64,000 nt of DNA from Pelagibius sp. (lineage in GTDB: Bacteria; Pseudomonadota; Alphaproteobacteria; Kiloniellales; Kiloniellaceae): positions 1-64,000 of the forward strand of contig JANQMC010000167.1 of NCBI GenBank assembly GCA_028280305.1, read 5' to 3'. The stretch's first letter is position 1; each line of letters starts with the position of its first letter. Positions 8,430 through 20,321 of this stretch are shown in pieces. The translations under genes were made by a program, and so were the position numbers. The notes under the pieces are model-generated. The model was not told where the DNA came from and did not search any database. It was given only the letters and a program-made list of their open reading frames with translations.

Positions 8430-8512
8430 ATCGGATCATGTTTTGGCGGAACCACTTCATGGTCGCGCCAAAACATGTGAATCCGATCGCCAACAAAGGG
8501 TTAGAGCAGATC
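8426..8512. repeat. Dispersed palindromic intergenic element, copy 2 (truncated)
   Basis: This copy matches 312-397 almost base for base. It contains the full first hairpin (8430-8487), with perfect 12-base inner arms CATGTTTTGGCG and CGCCAAAACATG, then the first bases of the second hairpin (TTAGAGCAGAT), which is cut off. It sits exactly between two convergent genes. Its left edge supplies the TAG stop of the ketopantoate-reductase gene and its right edge supplies part of the TGA stop of the alcohol dehydrogenase gene. It probably also acts as a bidirectional terminator. Confidence 0.82.
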
Positions 8513-9497
8513 AGGGCTTCAGGATCACTTTCGCGGCAGAGGTTCGTCCGGCGTCGAGATCCTCGAAGGCCCGGCCGCCGTCCGCCAGGGCCCGCCGGTC
8601 GATCCAATCGAGCGTACCGAGGCGCCCGTCGTGCAGGGCCGCGAGCGACGCCCGCAGATCGGCCTCCGTATAGGTGTAGATACCGACAAAGGTAATTTCC
8701 GACAGGGTGAGCGTCCGGGCGTCGAAGTCGCCGCCGGCCTCCTGCAAGCCGACATGGGCGACGACACCGCCGGGCGTCACCGCCTCGATTGCCGCACGTC
8801 GGGTTGCCGTCATGCCGACGGCATCCAGCACCAGATCGAAGCTGGCCGCCTCTGCGGGATCGTAAAGGGGATCGAAGACAGCCAGACCGGCCGCCGCCGC
8901 CGTCTCGCGCCGCAAAGCATTGGTTTCGGCGAGCCGCAACTCGGCCACGCCCCAGGCTTTCAAAATCAAACCGCCGAGCAGGCCGACCGATCCGCCGCCG
9001 ATCACCAGGGCCCGGGTCTCGGCCAGCGGGCGCCAAGCGCTACGCGCCGCCAGGGCCAGGGCATGCCAGGCGGTGGCGCAGGGTTCGGTCAGGGCCGCGT
9101 GGGCCGGGTCCATCCCTTCAGGCACCGGAATCAGATTGCGCTCCGGAATGGCAATCCGCTCGCTGAAAGCCCCGGGCCGGCGCATGCCGATCAAGTCCCG
9201 CGACGGGCAGAGGTTGGAGCGGCCCTCGACGCAGTAGCGGCAGACGCCACAGGTCACCAGGGGATTGAGCACCACCCGTTCTCCCGGACTGCGGCCCTCC
9301 AATACGGTGCCGCAGGCCTCGTGACCCAGGATCATGGGCGGCACGCGGCGCGCGTCGTGGCCGTGCCAGGCATGCATGTCGGACCCGCAGATGCCAACGG
9401 CGTCGATGCGTACCAAAGCTTCGCCCTCGGCGCGCCGCGGCTCTGGCTCTTCGCGGAATTCGGTCTGCTGCGTTGCCGTGTAAACAAGCGCCTTCAT
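8511..9497 (-). CDS. Zinc-dependent alcohol dehydrogenase (MDR family), possible HpsP-type
   Basis: This 328-residue medium-chain dehydrogenase has the catalytic zinc residues C37 (GICGSD) and H59/E60 (GHEACG). The structural zinc cysteines are C83, C86, C89 and C97. The NAD(P) site is GGGSVGLLGG. It is the third gene of an operon after a HisD-like enzyme and an SDR, under a divergent LacI regulator, 53 bases after the SDR stop. By analogy with hpsNOP loci, where an SDR and a Zn-ADH interconvert 2,3-dihydroxypropane-1-sulfonate enantiomers, it may be HpsP. A sugar-alcohol or threonine-type dehydrogenase is the alternative. Confidence 0.8.
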   Translation of the reverse strand: MKALVYTATQQTEFREEPEPRRAEGEALVRIDAVGICGSDMHAWHGHDARRVPPMILGHEACGTVLEGRSPGERVVLNPLVTCGVCRYCVEGRSNLCPSRDLIGMRRPGAFSERIAIPERNLIPVPEGMDPAHAALTEPCATAWHALALAARSAWRPLAETRALVIGGGSVGLLGGLILKAWGVAELRLAETNALRRETAAAAGLAVFDPLYDPAEAASFDLVLDAVGMTATRRAAIEAVTPGGVVAHVGLQEAGGDFDARTLTLSEITFVGIYTYTEADLRASLAALHDGRLGTLDWIDRRALADGGRAFEDLDAGRTSAAKVILKP

Positions 9498-9550
9498 GAA
9501 AACCTCGCTCTGCCCATTGCTGCCTGGGCCGGTTGCTGTTTGGCCCGTTG

Positions 9551-12843
<3,293 letters not shown>

Positions 12844-12871
12844 GGCAGATCCGCCACCGTCCGGCGCGCGG

Positions 12872-13510
12872 CTACCAGAGGGTCTTCTGAGCCCGCGCCT
12901 CCCAGGCATCGTCGTAAGCCTTGCCGCCGATCCTCTCCTTACTGAGCGCGGCGAGTATCTCGCCCGCTGTCGGCAATGACTTGGGGTCCACATGGGTCGC
13001 GGCGTTCCAGATGTCCGACCGCACGATGGCGCGGGCGCACTGGAAGTAGATGGCCTCCACCGTCATCACCAGCACAGAGCGCGGCGCCTTGCCGTCGACG
13101 GAAAAGGACGCCAGCAGTTCGGCATCGACACTCAGATGGGCGCGGCCATTGACCCGCAATGTGGTGCCGGCTCCCGGAATGAGAAACAGCAGGGCCACCC
13201 GGGGATCGCGCACCACGTTGCGCAGAGAATCGATACGGTTGTTGCCCCGGCGATCCGGCAGCATAAGCGTGCGGTCGTCATGGATCCGCACGAAACCGGG
13301 TTTGTCGCCCCGCGGTGAACAGTCGAGGCCTTCCGGGCCAGCAGTCGCCAGGGCGGCGAAGGGCGAAGCCTCGATGATCCGCCGGTACTCGGCTGTGATA
13401 TGGTCCACCTCTTTGACCGTCGAGTTTTCATGCGGCACGCCGTAGAGACGCTCTAATTCCTCGACTGTCGTGATGATCGACGACCCCGCCGTCAGTTCCG
13501 CTTCGCTCAT
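12872..13510 (-). CDS. PPOX-type FMN-binding flavoprotein (pyridoxamine 5'-phosphate oxidase family)
   Basis: This 212-residue protein has the split-barrel flavin fold of the PNPOx-like family. SPFAALATAGPEGLDCSPRGD (in part) and DRRGNNRIDSLRNVVRDPRV form the usual FMN-phosphate region, and GRAHLSVD follows. The group with this N-terminal extension (YGVPHENSTVKEVDHI) is common in proteobacteria and is usually annotated only as a PPOX flavoprotein, not a vitamin B6 enzyme. Its ATG shares one base with the stop of the upstream msrBA gene, so the two are co-translated. A role in redox or detoxification chemistry is plausible. Confidence 0.82.
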   Translation of the reverse strand: MSEAELTAGSSIITTVEELERLYGVPHENSTVKEVDHITAEYRRIIEASPFAALATAGPEGLDCSPRGDKPGFVRIHDDRTLMLPDRRGNNRIDSLRNVVRDPRVALLFLIPGAGTTLRVNGRAHLSVDAELLASFSVDGKAPRSVLVMTVEAIYFQCARAIVRSDIWNAATHVDPKSLPTAGEILAALSKERIGGKAYDDAWEARAQKTLW

Positions 13511-14481
13511 CAGGCGACCTCACTGCGCGGCAGCCGCCAGTTCGGGCGTATAAAGTGACAGGTATAGCCCTGGGGATAGCGCTGCAGGTAATCCTGATGC
13601 TCCGGCTCCGCTTCGTAAAACGGCTGCGCCGGAACCACCTCGGTCACCACCCGGCCGGGCCAGATGCCCGAGGCATCGATGGCCGCGATCACGCGCGCCG
13701 CCGCATCCGCTTCTTGCTGGGAGTTCACGAAGATCACCGAGCGATACTGGGTGCCCACGTCGTTGCCTTGTCGGTTCGCGGTGGTGGGGTCGTGGATCTG
13801 AAAGAAGAAACCGAGGAGATCTTCATAGCTTACCCTGGCCGGGTCGTAGACAACCTCCAGGGCCTCGGCGTGGCCGGTGGTGCCGGTGGTGATATCCCGG
13901 TAACCGGGGTCCTTCATGGCGCCGCCGCTGTAGCCGACCCGCGTCGCGGTCACGCCCGGCAGCTTGCGGAAAAGATCCTGCATGCCCCAGAAGCAACCGC
14001 CGGCGAAGACGGCCGTCGCTTCGGACGACTGGTGTTGCGGCGGATCGATCAGCTCTTTGTAGGCGCCGTAACCCTCCCCTTCCAGATCAGCCAGAGGAAC
14101 GAAACGCAGTGCAGCGGAATTGATGCAGTAGCGCAGCCCCGTCGGCGCAGGGCCGTCGGGGAAGAGATGCCCGAGATGGCTGTCACCGTGTTTCGAGCGC
14201 ACCTCGGTGCGGACCATGCCGTGACTCTCGTCACGCTTCTCGACCACGTTGTCGGCCTCCGCCGGCCTGACGAAGCTGGGCCAGCCGCTGCCGGAATCGT
14301 ACTTGTCGCTGGAGGCAAAGAGGGGTTCCCCGCTCACCACATCGACATAGAGGCCGGCTTCCTTGTGATCCCAGAACTCGTTCTGGAAAGGCCGCTCGGT
14401 CGCGTCCTGCTGGGTCACCGCAAACTGCGCCTCGTTCAGGCGCTCAAGGGATTCCGGTGTTTTCCTGTAGCTCTCGGTCAT
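13510..14481 (-). CDS. msrBA: Bifunctional peptide methionine sulfoxide reductase MsrB-MsrA fusion
   Basis: This 323-residue protein fuses an MsrB domain (about 5-145), which reduces R-methionine sulfoxide, to an MsrA domain (about 155-315), which reduces the S form. The MsrB nucleophile is C119 in [11 protein letters not shown]. The MsrA nucleophile is C163 in GGCFWG, and C308 (YTCHF) is a possible resolving cysteine. Both CxxC pairs that bind zinc in many MsrB proteins are missing ([21 protein letters not shown]), so this is the zinc-free type. I chose the ATG at 14481, preceded by GGGGAGAAG. No signal peptide is visible, so it is probably cytoplasmic. It is coupled to the PPOX flavoprotein gene. 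Confidence 0.94.
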   Translation of the reverse strand: MTESYRKTPESLERLNEAQFAVTQQDATERPFQNEFWDHKEAGLYVDVVSGEPLFASSDKYDSGSGWPSFVRPAEADNVVEKRDESHGMVRTEVRSKHGDSHLGHLFPDGPAPTGLRYCINSAALRFVPLADLEGEGYGAYKELIDPPQHQSSEATAVFAGGCFWGMQDLFRKLPGVTATRVGYSGGAMKDPGYRDITTGTTGHAEALEVVYDPARVSYEDLLGFFFQIHDPTTANRQGNDVGTQYRSVIFVNSQQEADAAARVIAAIDASGIWPGRVVTEVVPAQPFYEAEPEHQDYLQRYPQGYTCHFIRPNWRLPRSEVA

Positions 14482-14613
14482 CGGGCTTCTCCCCTCTCTT
14501 GTCGGCAAAAAAGGCGGGCGTGCAGCCCTTTCCTTTGTCTGCTGATAATATAGTTTCCCCCTAGGGTTTTCCCAAGCCCGGCTACCTGCAACTGCAACCG
14601 CGATCACATCGAA

Positions 14614-15357
14614 ATGACCAAGCTCGCCAGCTTTGGCAGGCCCTTGAGAGCCGCGGTTATTGGCGCTTCCGGCGGTATCGGCGGCGCCTTCGTCCAGCAC
14701 CTCTGCGGACTGGAAGGTGTAGATGTCGTCTACGCCTTTTCGCGTCGGGCGGCCCCCAAAACCGGAAACTGCGTCGCTGCCTCCCTGGACTATGACGACG
14801 AAGACAGCATCGCCGCGGCGGCGTCCCTGGCAAAGGAAGACGGGCCGCTTGACCTTGTTCTGGTCGCCAGCGGCCTGCTGCACGAGGGACCGGGACTACA
14901 GCCGGAGAAAAGCTTCCGCAGCCTCGATGCCGGGAACCTGGCGCGCAGCTTTCACGTCAACGCCATCGGACCGGCGCTGGCGGCCAAGCACTTCCTGCCG
15001 ATCCTTGCACGCGACCGCAAGGCGGTCTTCGCGGCGCTTTCAGCCCGGGTCGGCAGCATCGGCGACAACCGGCTGGGCGGTTGGTACGGCTATCGGGCGG
15101 CGAAGGCCGCCCTTAACATGACCATCCGCTGCCTCGCCATCGAAGTCGCGCGCAACCGCAAGGAAATGATCTGCGTCGGCCTGCACCCGGGCACGGTCGA
15201 CAGTCAGCTCTCCAAGCCGTTCCAGGGCGGCGTCGCCGAAGACAAACTCTTCGCGCCGGAGACTGCCGCCGGCCATCTGCTGGAAGTGGTCGATGGCCTT
15301 GCCGCCGGGGACAGCGGCAAAGTCTTCGCCTGGGACGGCAAGGAAATCCCGTTCTAG
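14614..15357 (+). CDS. SDR family oxidoreductase (C-factor/CsgA-like)
   Basis: This 247-residue protein has a slightly unusual cofactor motif ([11 protein letters not shown], 16-26) and the catalytic set S148 or S143, Y160 and K164 ([14 protein letters not shown]). [14 protein letters not shown] and the closing [13 protein letters not shown] are typical of the C-factor group of SDRs, for which no clear substrate is known. It is divergent from msrBA with 132 bases between; that gap holds an AT-rich stretch (about 14544-14553) that could be a promoter. It converges on the next minus-strand gene with only 15 bases between stops. Confidence 0.82.
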   Translation: MTKLASFGRPLRAAVIGASGGIGGAFVQHLCGLEGVDVVYAFSRRAAPKTGNCVAASLDYDDEDSIAAAASLAKEDGPLDLVLVASGLLHEGPGLQPEKSFRSLDAGNLARSFHVNAIGPALAAKHFLPILARDRKAVFAALSARVGSIGDNRLGGWYGYRAAKAALNMTIRCLAIEVARNRKEMICVGLHPGTVDSQLSKPFQGGVAEDKLFAPETAAGHLLEVVDGLAAGDSGKVFAWDGKEIPF

Positions 15358-15372
15358 ATCAGACCGTCACCA

Positions 15373-15966
15373 CTATCTGACTTCGATGAAAAACGACGCC
15401 CAGGGCCAGCGCTGCTCATCCTCCGCCGTCGGCGCCTTGCCGTCCGGCCGCCGGTAGACGACCCACAAGGGACCGCGCTGGCCGATGCTCAGGTAGCGCC
15501 CGTCGCGCTTCACCCCGACAAGCCAATCGAAGGCCGCAATATCCTCTGCTGAAATCTCCGAAGCGAAACCATCAAGGGCGACGATGGCAATGTCTCGGCC
15601 CTCGGCACCCGCCGCCGCCAGCACGTCTTTCAGCCAGGGACCTTCGAAGGTGAAGTCCGAGGACCAGGCATCCAGGCTGATCTTCACTTTGTGCATGCCG
15701 AGGGATTCCAGCATGGCAAGGTCAAACTCCGCCGCCGCCTCGAAGGACTTTTCCTGGTAGTTCAGAAAGCCGTCCTCGAACTCGGAAAACGCCGGCCGGT
15801 TGGTCTTCGAGACCGCACCGGCGATGGTCAGGATGACCTGCCCGCTCGCCTTCTCCAAGCCCGCAGCCTGCAAGGCCTGATTGGAAACCAGAAGCGATGC
15901 AATGAAAACAAACGCGCCCAACAGCGCGGACAAAGCCAAAGGCTTTGGTCGGCAAGTCCCGTACAT
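15373..15966 (-). CDS. Exported molybdopterin-binding-domain protein lacking the Mo-ligand cysteine
   Basis: This 197-residue protein has an N-terminal hydrophobic segment (LSALLGAFVFIASLLVSNQA, about 13-32) that looks like a signal peptide or anchor. The rest resembles the sulfite-oxidase-type molybdopterin-binding domain: GPWLKDVLAAAGAEG, IVALDGFASEISAEDI and LSIGQRGPLWVVYRRPD. Outside the signal region it has no cysteine, so it cannot ligate Mo as sulfite oxidase does. Such stand-alone domains are usually called periplasmic proteins of unknown role. A GAGGAG ribosome site supports the start. It is a single gene, with 41 bases to the neighbouring idnD-like gene. Confidence 0.68.
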   Translation of the reverse strand: MYGTCRPKPLALSALLGAFVFIASLLVSNQALQAAGLEKASGQVILTIAGAVSKTNRPAFSEFEDGFLNYQEKSFEAAAEFDLAMLESLGMHKVKISLDAWSSDFTFEGPWLKDVLAAAGAEGRDIAIVALDGFASEISAEDIAAFDWLVGVKRDGRYLSIGQRGPLWVVYRRPDGKAPTAEDEQRWPWASFFIEVR

Positions 15967-16007
15967 CGGAATCTCCTCTTTAACGCGAGAGGATCATCGC
16001 GAAGGCG

Positions 16008-17039
16008 TCAGGCGAATGCAATCTGCGTCTTCAACGCTTGAGAGCGGTCGCCGGCCAGTTCGAAAGCGTCGATGGCGTGATCGAAATCGATGGTATGGGT
16101 GATCAGCGGCTTCACGTTGATCAGGCCCTTGGACATCAACTCCACCGCCAGTTCGAATTCCTCGTGAAAGCGGAAAGATCCCCGCAACTCCAATTCCTTG
16201 CCGGTGATCTGCATCATCGGCAGGGTCATGTCGCCGCCCATGCCGAGCTGCACAACGACACCGCGTGGCCGCATCGCCGCCAGCGCGGAAACCAACGCCG
16301 GCTGCGCGCCGGAAGCCTCGTAGAGAACGTCAAAGTGCCCCTTGCCGGCGGCATAGGCACCCAGGGCCTCCGGTTCCTCGGCCACATTGATGGTGCGGTC
16401 GGCCCCGGCTTCGGCGGCGTGAGACAGGGCTTTGCTCTCAAGATCGGTGGCGACGATCTCCGCAGCACCCGCCCGTCGTGCGGACAGAACCGCCAGCACC
16501 CCGATGGGCCCGCAGCCGGTCACCAGCACCCGCTTACCGAACAGCGCACCAGCCCGCCGCGTTGCATGAAGCGCCACCGAAAGCGGTTCGGCCATGGCCG
16601 CTTCACCGGCGCTCAGGCCATCGGCTTTCACGCACTGCGAGGCATCGGCGACCATGGCCTGGCGGAAAGCGCCCTGGATGTGCGGGAACGGCATGGCCGA
16701 GCCGTAAAAGCGCATGTTGAGGCAGTGGTTGGGGGCGCCTTCCAGGCAATAGGCGCAGGTGCCGCAGGGCCGCGAAGGGTTGATGGCCACCAGATCGCCG
16801 GGCGCGAGGCCGGTCACACCGGGCCCGACTTCGGCCACCCGGCCGGAAACCTCATGACCCAAAACCATCGGTTCCTTGATCCGGACCGGGCCGAAGCCGC
16901 CGTGATTGTAGTAATGCAGGTCGGAACCGCAGACACCGCCGGCTTCCATGCGGATCATCACCTGACCCTCGCCGGGGGCTTCCTCTTTCCATTCCTCGGT
17001 CCGCAGATCCTTCGGAGCGTGAATTACCAGAGCGCGCAT
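16008..17039 (-). CDS. idnD: L-idonate 5-dehydrogenase
   Basis: This 343-residue MDR enzyme oxidises L-idonate to 5-ketogluconate. Catalytic zinc residues are C37 (GGVCGSDLHYYNHGG) and H62/E63 (GHEVSG). Structural zinc cysteines are C92, C95, C98 and C106. The HYYNHGGFGPVRIKEPMVLG stretch is characteristic of IdnD. It is divergent from a gluconate 5-dehydrogenase-like SDR (idnO) and its LacI-type regulator, so the three form an idonate/ketogluconate module. A GntR/IdnR-like operator lies in the shared 229-base promoter region. No transporter or gluconate kinase is in the window. Confidence 0.88.
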   Translation of the reverse strand: MRALVIHAPKDLRTEEWKEEAPGEGQVMIRMEAGGVCGSDLHYYNHGGFGPVRIKEPMVLGHEVSGRVAEVGPGVTGLAPGDLVAINPSRPCGTCAYCLEGAPNHCLNMRFYGSAMPFPHIQGAFRQAMVADASQCVKADGLSAGEAAMAEPLSVALHATRRAGALFGKRVLVTGCGPIGVLAVLSARRAGAAEIVATDLESKALSHAAEAGADRTINVAEEPEALGAYAAGKGHFDVLYEASGAQPALVSALAAMRPRGVVVQLGMGGDMTLPMMQITGKELELRGSFRFHEEFELAVELMSKGLINVKPLITHTIDFDHAIDAFELAGDRSQALKTQIAFA

Positions 17040-17138
17040 GATCCAGCCTTTCTTCCTTACCGGCGAAACCGCCCGGTCCGCCGCTTGCTTGCCGTGCCCA
17101 GGCTCAACGGCCCGGCTTCTTCAGCATTGACATCGCAA

Positions 17139-17152
17139 TGTTATCGATAACA
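17139..17152. promoter_or_regulatory. GntR/IdnR-type operator between idnD and idnO
   Basis: TGTTATCGATAACA is a perfect 14-base palindrome. It resembles the operator of the E. coli gluconate regulators GntR and IdnR (TGTTA and TAACA half sites around a central CpG). It lies about 100 bases from the idnD start and 117 bases from the idnO start, within the divergent promoter region. The LacI-type gene at 18091 is the obvious candidate to bind it. Confidence 0.72.
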
Positions 17153-17172
17153 AATAGCGATGCAACCCCGTT

Positions 17173-17254
17173 CCCAAGCTTTACGGTACCCCGCCGACCC
17201 AAGTCTTTACGGCGTGCGGCCGATCCCTAAGTTTTTAGGGCGTCCCGCGCCGAT
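17173..17254. repeat. Three degenerate direct repeats upstream of idnO
   Basis: Three imperfect units of 25 to 30 bases follow one another: 17173-17197, 17198-17224 and 17225-17254. Each starts with CCCAAG or CCCTAAG, continues with a TTTACGG or TTTAGGG core and ends in a CCGA(T) motif. The third unit also holds a small hairpin (CCCTAA-GTTT-TTAGGG). The array ends 14 bases before the idnO start codon, so it fills the promoter-proximal leader. It may be a local duplication or a multi-site regulatory element. Confidence 0.5.
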
Positions 17255-17268
17255 CTAGGAAAACCGTT

Positions 17269-18039
17269 ATGTCCGCGCAGTCTCTCTTCGATCTTACCGG
17301 GCGCCGCTGCCTGATCACCGGCTCCAGCCAGGGCATCGGTTTCGCCTTGGCCAGGGGCCTGTCACAAGCTGGCGCGGCGTTGGTCCTGAACGGCCGCAAC
17401 CGCGAGCGCCTGGCAAGGGCCGCAGAGACTCTGCGGAACGAAAACGCCACAGTTCACGAACTGGCTTTCGATGCCACCGATCATAGCGCAGTGAAGGCCG
17501 CCGTCGATGACTTTGAGCAGAATACCGGGCCGATCGACATCCTGATCAACAACGCCGGGCTGCAGCATCGGCGGCCACTGGAGGAGTTCGACCCCGACGA
17601 CTTCGCCTTTCTGATGAAGACCAACATCAACTCGGTCTTCAGCGTCGGCCAGGCGGTGGCCAAGCACATGATCGGCCGTGGTCGCGGCAAGATCGTCAAC
17701 ATCTGTTCGGTGCAGAGCGCTCTGGCCCGCCCCGGCATCGCCCCCTACACCGCCTCCAAGGGCGCCGTCGCCAACCTGACCAAGGGCATGGCGACGGACT
17801 GGGCCAAGCATGGACTGCAGATCAACGGCCTGGCCCCGGGCTACTTCAAGACCGAGTTGACCGAGGCCCTGGTGGCCGACGAGGCCTTCACAGCCTGGCT
17901 GACCAACCGTACACCGGCGGGCCGCTGGGGCAACGTCGAAGAACTGGTCGGCGCCGCGGTGTTTCTGAGCGCCGATGCGTCGAGCTTCGTCAACGGACAC
18001 ATTCTCTATGTTGATGGCGGCATCACCGCCTGTTTGTGA
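17269..18039 (+). CDS. idnO: Gluconate 5-dehydrogenase (SDR)
   Basis: This 256-residue SDR probably interconverts 5-ketogluconate and gluconate, the step after IdnD. It has TGSSQGIG (17-24), NNAG and the catalytic set S147, Y160, K164. FDLTGRRCLITGSSQGIG and NICSVQSALARPGIAPYTAS are very typical of gluconate 5-dehydrogenases. The start is preceded by a TAGGAAAA ribosome site. It is followed by the LacI-type regulator gene 51 bases downstream, probably in one transcript. Confidence 0.88.
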   Translation: MSAQSLFDLTGRRCLITGSSQGIGFALARGLSQAGAALVLNGRNRERLARAAETLRNENATVHELAFDATDHSAVKAAVDDFEQNTGPIDILINNAGLQHRRPLEEFDPDDFAFLMKTNINSVFSVGQAVAKHMIGRGRGKIVNICSVQSALARPGIAPYTASKGAVANLTKGMATDWAKHGLQINGLAPGYFKTELTEALVADEAFTAWLTNRTPAGRWGNVEELVGAAVFLSADASSFVNGHILYVDGGITACL

Positions 18040-18090
18040 ACCCGAGAAAGAAGACATGGTAAGAAAGAGGCCAAGAAAAGGAGCCGGACG

Positions 18091-19110
18091 ATGAGCCAGG
18101 AGCGCAAGAAAGCGCCAACCATGGCCGACGTTGCCCGGCTTGCCGGCGTTTCTTCCATGACCGTATCGCGGGCCCTGCGGGCCGATGCGCCGGCTTCTGC
18201 AGAGACGCGCCGCAAGATCCAAGAGGCCGCCGACGAACTCGGCTATGTCCTGAACAGTACCGCCGCGGGGCTTTCGTCGCGCAAGACCGGGTTCATTGCG
18301 GTCACCATTCCCTCGATCAACAACTCCAACTTCGCAGATACGGTGCGCGGGCTGACCGAAGGGTTGAAGGACGTGAACCTGCAGGTGCTGCTCGGCTACA
18401 CGGACTACGACATGAACGCCGAGGAAAAACTGATCGAGTCCATGCTGCGGCGGCGACCCGAAGCGCTGGTCGTAACCGGCGGATCGCATACGGGGCGGGC
18501 CCGCCGCCTCATGGCCAATGCCGGCATTCCGGTGGTTGAGATGTGGGACCTGCCGGAAAAACCCATCGGCCATGTCGTCGGTTTTTCCAACCGCGAAACC
18601 TCTCAAGCGATGTGCCGCCGCCTCTACGAAAAGGGGTATCGGCGCATCGGCTACATCGGCGGCGCTTCGAGCCGCGATACCCGGGGCGCCGACCGCCGCC
18701 GCGGCTATGAGGAAGCCATGCGCGAGCTCGGCTGCGACCCCAGGGTGACGGCCTTCGGCGACCCGCCGATCACCATGCGCCAGGGTGGCGGCGCCCTGGC
18801 CCAGATGCTGGAGCGCTGGCCGGACATCGACGCCGTAATCTGCGTTTCCGATCTTTCGGCCTTTGGGGCGCTCTGCGAGTGTCAGCGGCGCGGCCTGAGC
18901 GTCCCACAGGACATCGCCATCGCCGGCTTCGGCAACTACGACCTGGCGGACTGCGCCGTGCCGTCCCTGACCACCGTCGAGGTCCATGCCGAGCGGATCG
19001 GCCGCCGGACCGCCGAACTGGTTCTGGAACGCTTGACCGGCGAAAACCCCGACAGCGCGCCGGTGACCTCGTTGATGGACTTCCAGATCATCGAACGCGA
19101 AAGCGCCTGA
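18091..19110 (+). CDS. LacI-family regulator, IdnR/GntR-like
   Basis: This 339-residue regulator has an N-terminal LacI helix-turn-helix (TMADVARLAGVSSMTVSRAL, about 10-29) and a sugar-binding-like effector domain. EMWDLPEKPIGHVVGFSN (about 150-167) is typical of GntR-type members that sense gluconate or ketogluconates. AGFGNYDLADCAVPSLTTV is the usual C-terminal dimer and hinge region. A strong AAGGAG ribosome site precedes the ATG. It follows idnO, and the palindrome at 17139-17152 matches the expected operator type. It probably represses idnD and idnO until the sugar acid is present. Confidence 0.87.
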   Translation: MSQERKKAPTMADVARLAGVSSMTVSRALRADAPASAETRRKIQEAADELGYVLNSTAAGLSSRKTGFIAVTIPSINNSNFADTVRGLTEGLKDVNLQVLLGYTDYDMNAEEKLIESMLRRRPEALVVTGGSHTGRARRLMANAGIPVVEMWDLPEKPIGHVVGFSNRETSQAMCRRLYEKGYRRIGYIGGASSRDTRGADRRRGYEEAMRELGCDPRVTAFGDPPITMRQGGGALAQMLERWPDIDAVICVSDLSAFGALCECQRRGLSVPQDIAIAGFGNYDLADCAVPSLTTVEVHAERIGRRTAELVLERLTGENPDSAPVTSLMDFQIIERESA

Positions 19111-19242
19111 TCAGGAAACCATACCCCAGAGGCGGTCGGGTTTTCGGCTGTGGCCGATCCTCTAACGATCTGATCTCGCTCCTCAAATCGCCGTTACGGA
19201 GCGCCTGGCATCTTAGGGTCAGGTCTTGCAATACTCAATTTG

Positions 19243-20208
19243 TCATTGGGTTTTCCGGTAACGGCTCGGCGAAACCGAGAAACGCTCCTTGAAACGCCGG
19301 GAAAAGGCGGAGAGAGAGCCGAAGCCCACACGCAGCGCCACCTCCTGCATCGGCAAGCGGGTATCCAGGACGAGTCGGCGCGCAGTCTGGAGCCTGAGCC
19401 GCAGGTAGAAACGGCCGGGCGAAGAGCCGAGACCACGCTGGAAGAGATAATCCAGCATCCGTACCGATATGCCCAGCCGGTCGGCAATCGCCGCAACGGT
19501 CAGCGGCTCGTCCAGATGGTTTTCCATAAAGCGCACCGCCTCCGCCACCCGCGGTTCGTCGCCGCTGAGGCGCCCCAGGGAAACCAGGTGCTGGGCGTCC
19601 GCCGCCGTCTTCGTCCCCTCGTAGATGAAGACGCTGGCGACTTCCAGGGCAAGGGGATAGCCGTAGCGCGCGCGGATGATGTGGAGCATCAGATCGAAAG
19701 TCGGCGAGGCACCGCCGGCAGTCAGAATGTCGCCATCCACGACGAAGCGGTCCGGTTTCACCTCGACGAAGGGAAAGCGGGCCTGGAAATCTTCAAGTTC
19801 CTCCCAATGGGTGGTCGCTGCCCTGTCGTCCAGCAGACCGGCGCGGGCCAGCACCCAGCTACCGGTCTCGACGCCGCCCAACGCTCCATAACAGCGGGCG
19901 CAGCGCCGCAGTTCCGCAATCACACGGCGATCGATATGGCGATCCTGATTGAAGCCACCGACCACGACAAAAAGGTCGCCGCCCCTGGCCTGCGCAAGGG
20001 CAAGCCCTGCCGGAATCTCGACGCCGCAGGTGGTCCGGACAGGCCGCCCGTCGAGGCTGGCAAGCTGCCAGGAGAAAAGGTCGCGCTTGGCCATGCGGTT
20101 TGCCGCCCGCAGAGGATCGAGCGCCGAGGCCACCGACATCAAAGAGGAGTCCGGCAAAACCAGAAAAGTGACCGAGAGGCCGCGATCCGTGGGTTGAAGC
20201 AACGTCAT
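19243..20208 (-). CDS. GlxA-family AraC-type transcriptional regulator
   Basis: This 321-residue protein has an N-terminal DJ-1/PfpI-like domain (about 10-190; GALGGVETGSWVLARAGLL, ATTHWEELEDF) and a C-terminal AraC helix-turn-helix domain (MENHLDEPLTVAAIADRLGI to GFGSLSAFSRRF). The usual nucleophilic cysteine of DJ-1 enzymes is replaced (GVETGS), as normal in these regulators. I chose the ATG at 20208 over an upstream TTG. It is divergent from an acyl-CoA operon containing CaiD- and CaiB-like genes. GlxA-type regulators such as CdhR and GbdR respond to carnitine-derived or quaternary-ammonium compounds, so it probably activates that operon. Confidence 0.87.
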   Translation of the reverse strand: MTLLQPTDRGLSVTFLVLPDSSLMSVASALDPLRAANRMAKRDLFSWQLASLDGRPVRTTCGVEIPAGLALAQARGGDLFVVVGGFNQDRHIDRRVIAELRRCARCYGALGGVETGSWVLARAGLLDDRAATTHWEELEDFQARFPFVEVKPDRFVVDGDILTAGGASPTFDLMLHIIRARYGYPLALEVASVFIYEGTKTAADAQHLVSLGRLSGDEPRVAEAVRFMENHLDEPLTVAAIADRLGISVRMLDYLFQRGLGSSPGRFYLRLRLQTARRLVLDTRLPMQEVALRVGFGSLSAFSRRFKERFSVSPSRYRKTQ

Positions 20209-20321
20209 TGCAGAAATAATCAAATTTTATGCGCGACGGGTCAATCATTCTTGGCTCAGACGTCCATCATTCCCGGATCGCACCGCCCCCTTGATCACAT
20301 CGCCCCGGAGGAAGCGCCGCC

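Noticed and set aside
17362-18987. 541-codon minus-strand ORF opposite idnO and its regulator
   Set aside because: It is a GC-driven shadow; the plus strand carries intact SDR and LacI motifs.
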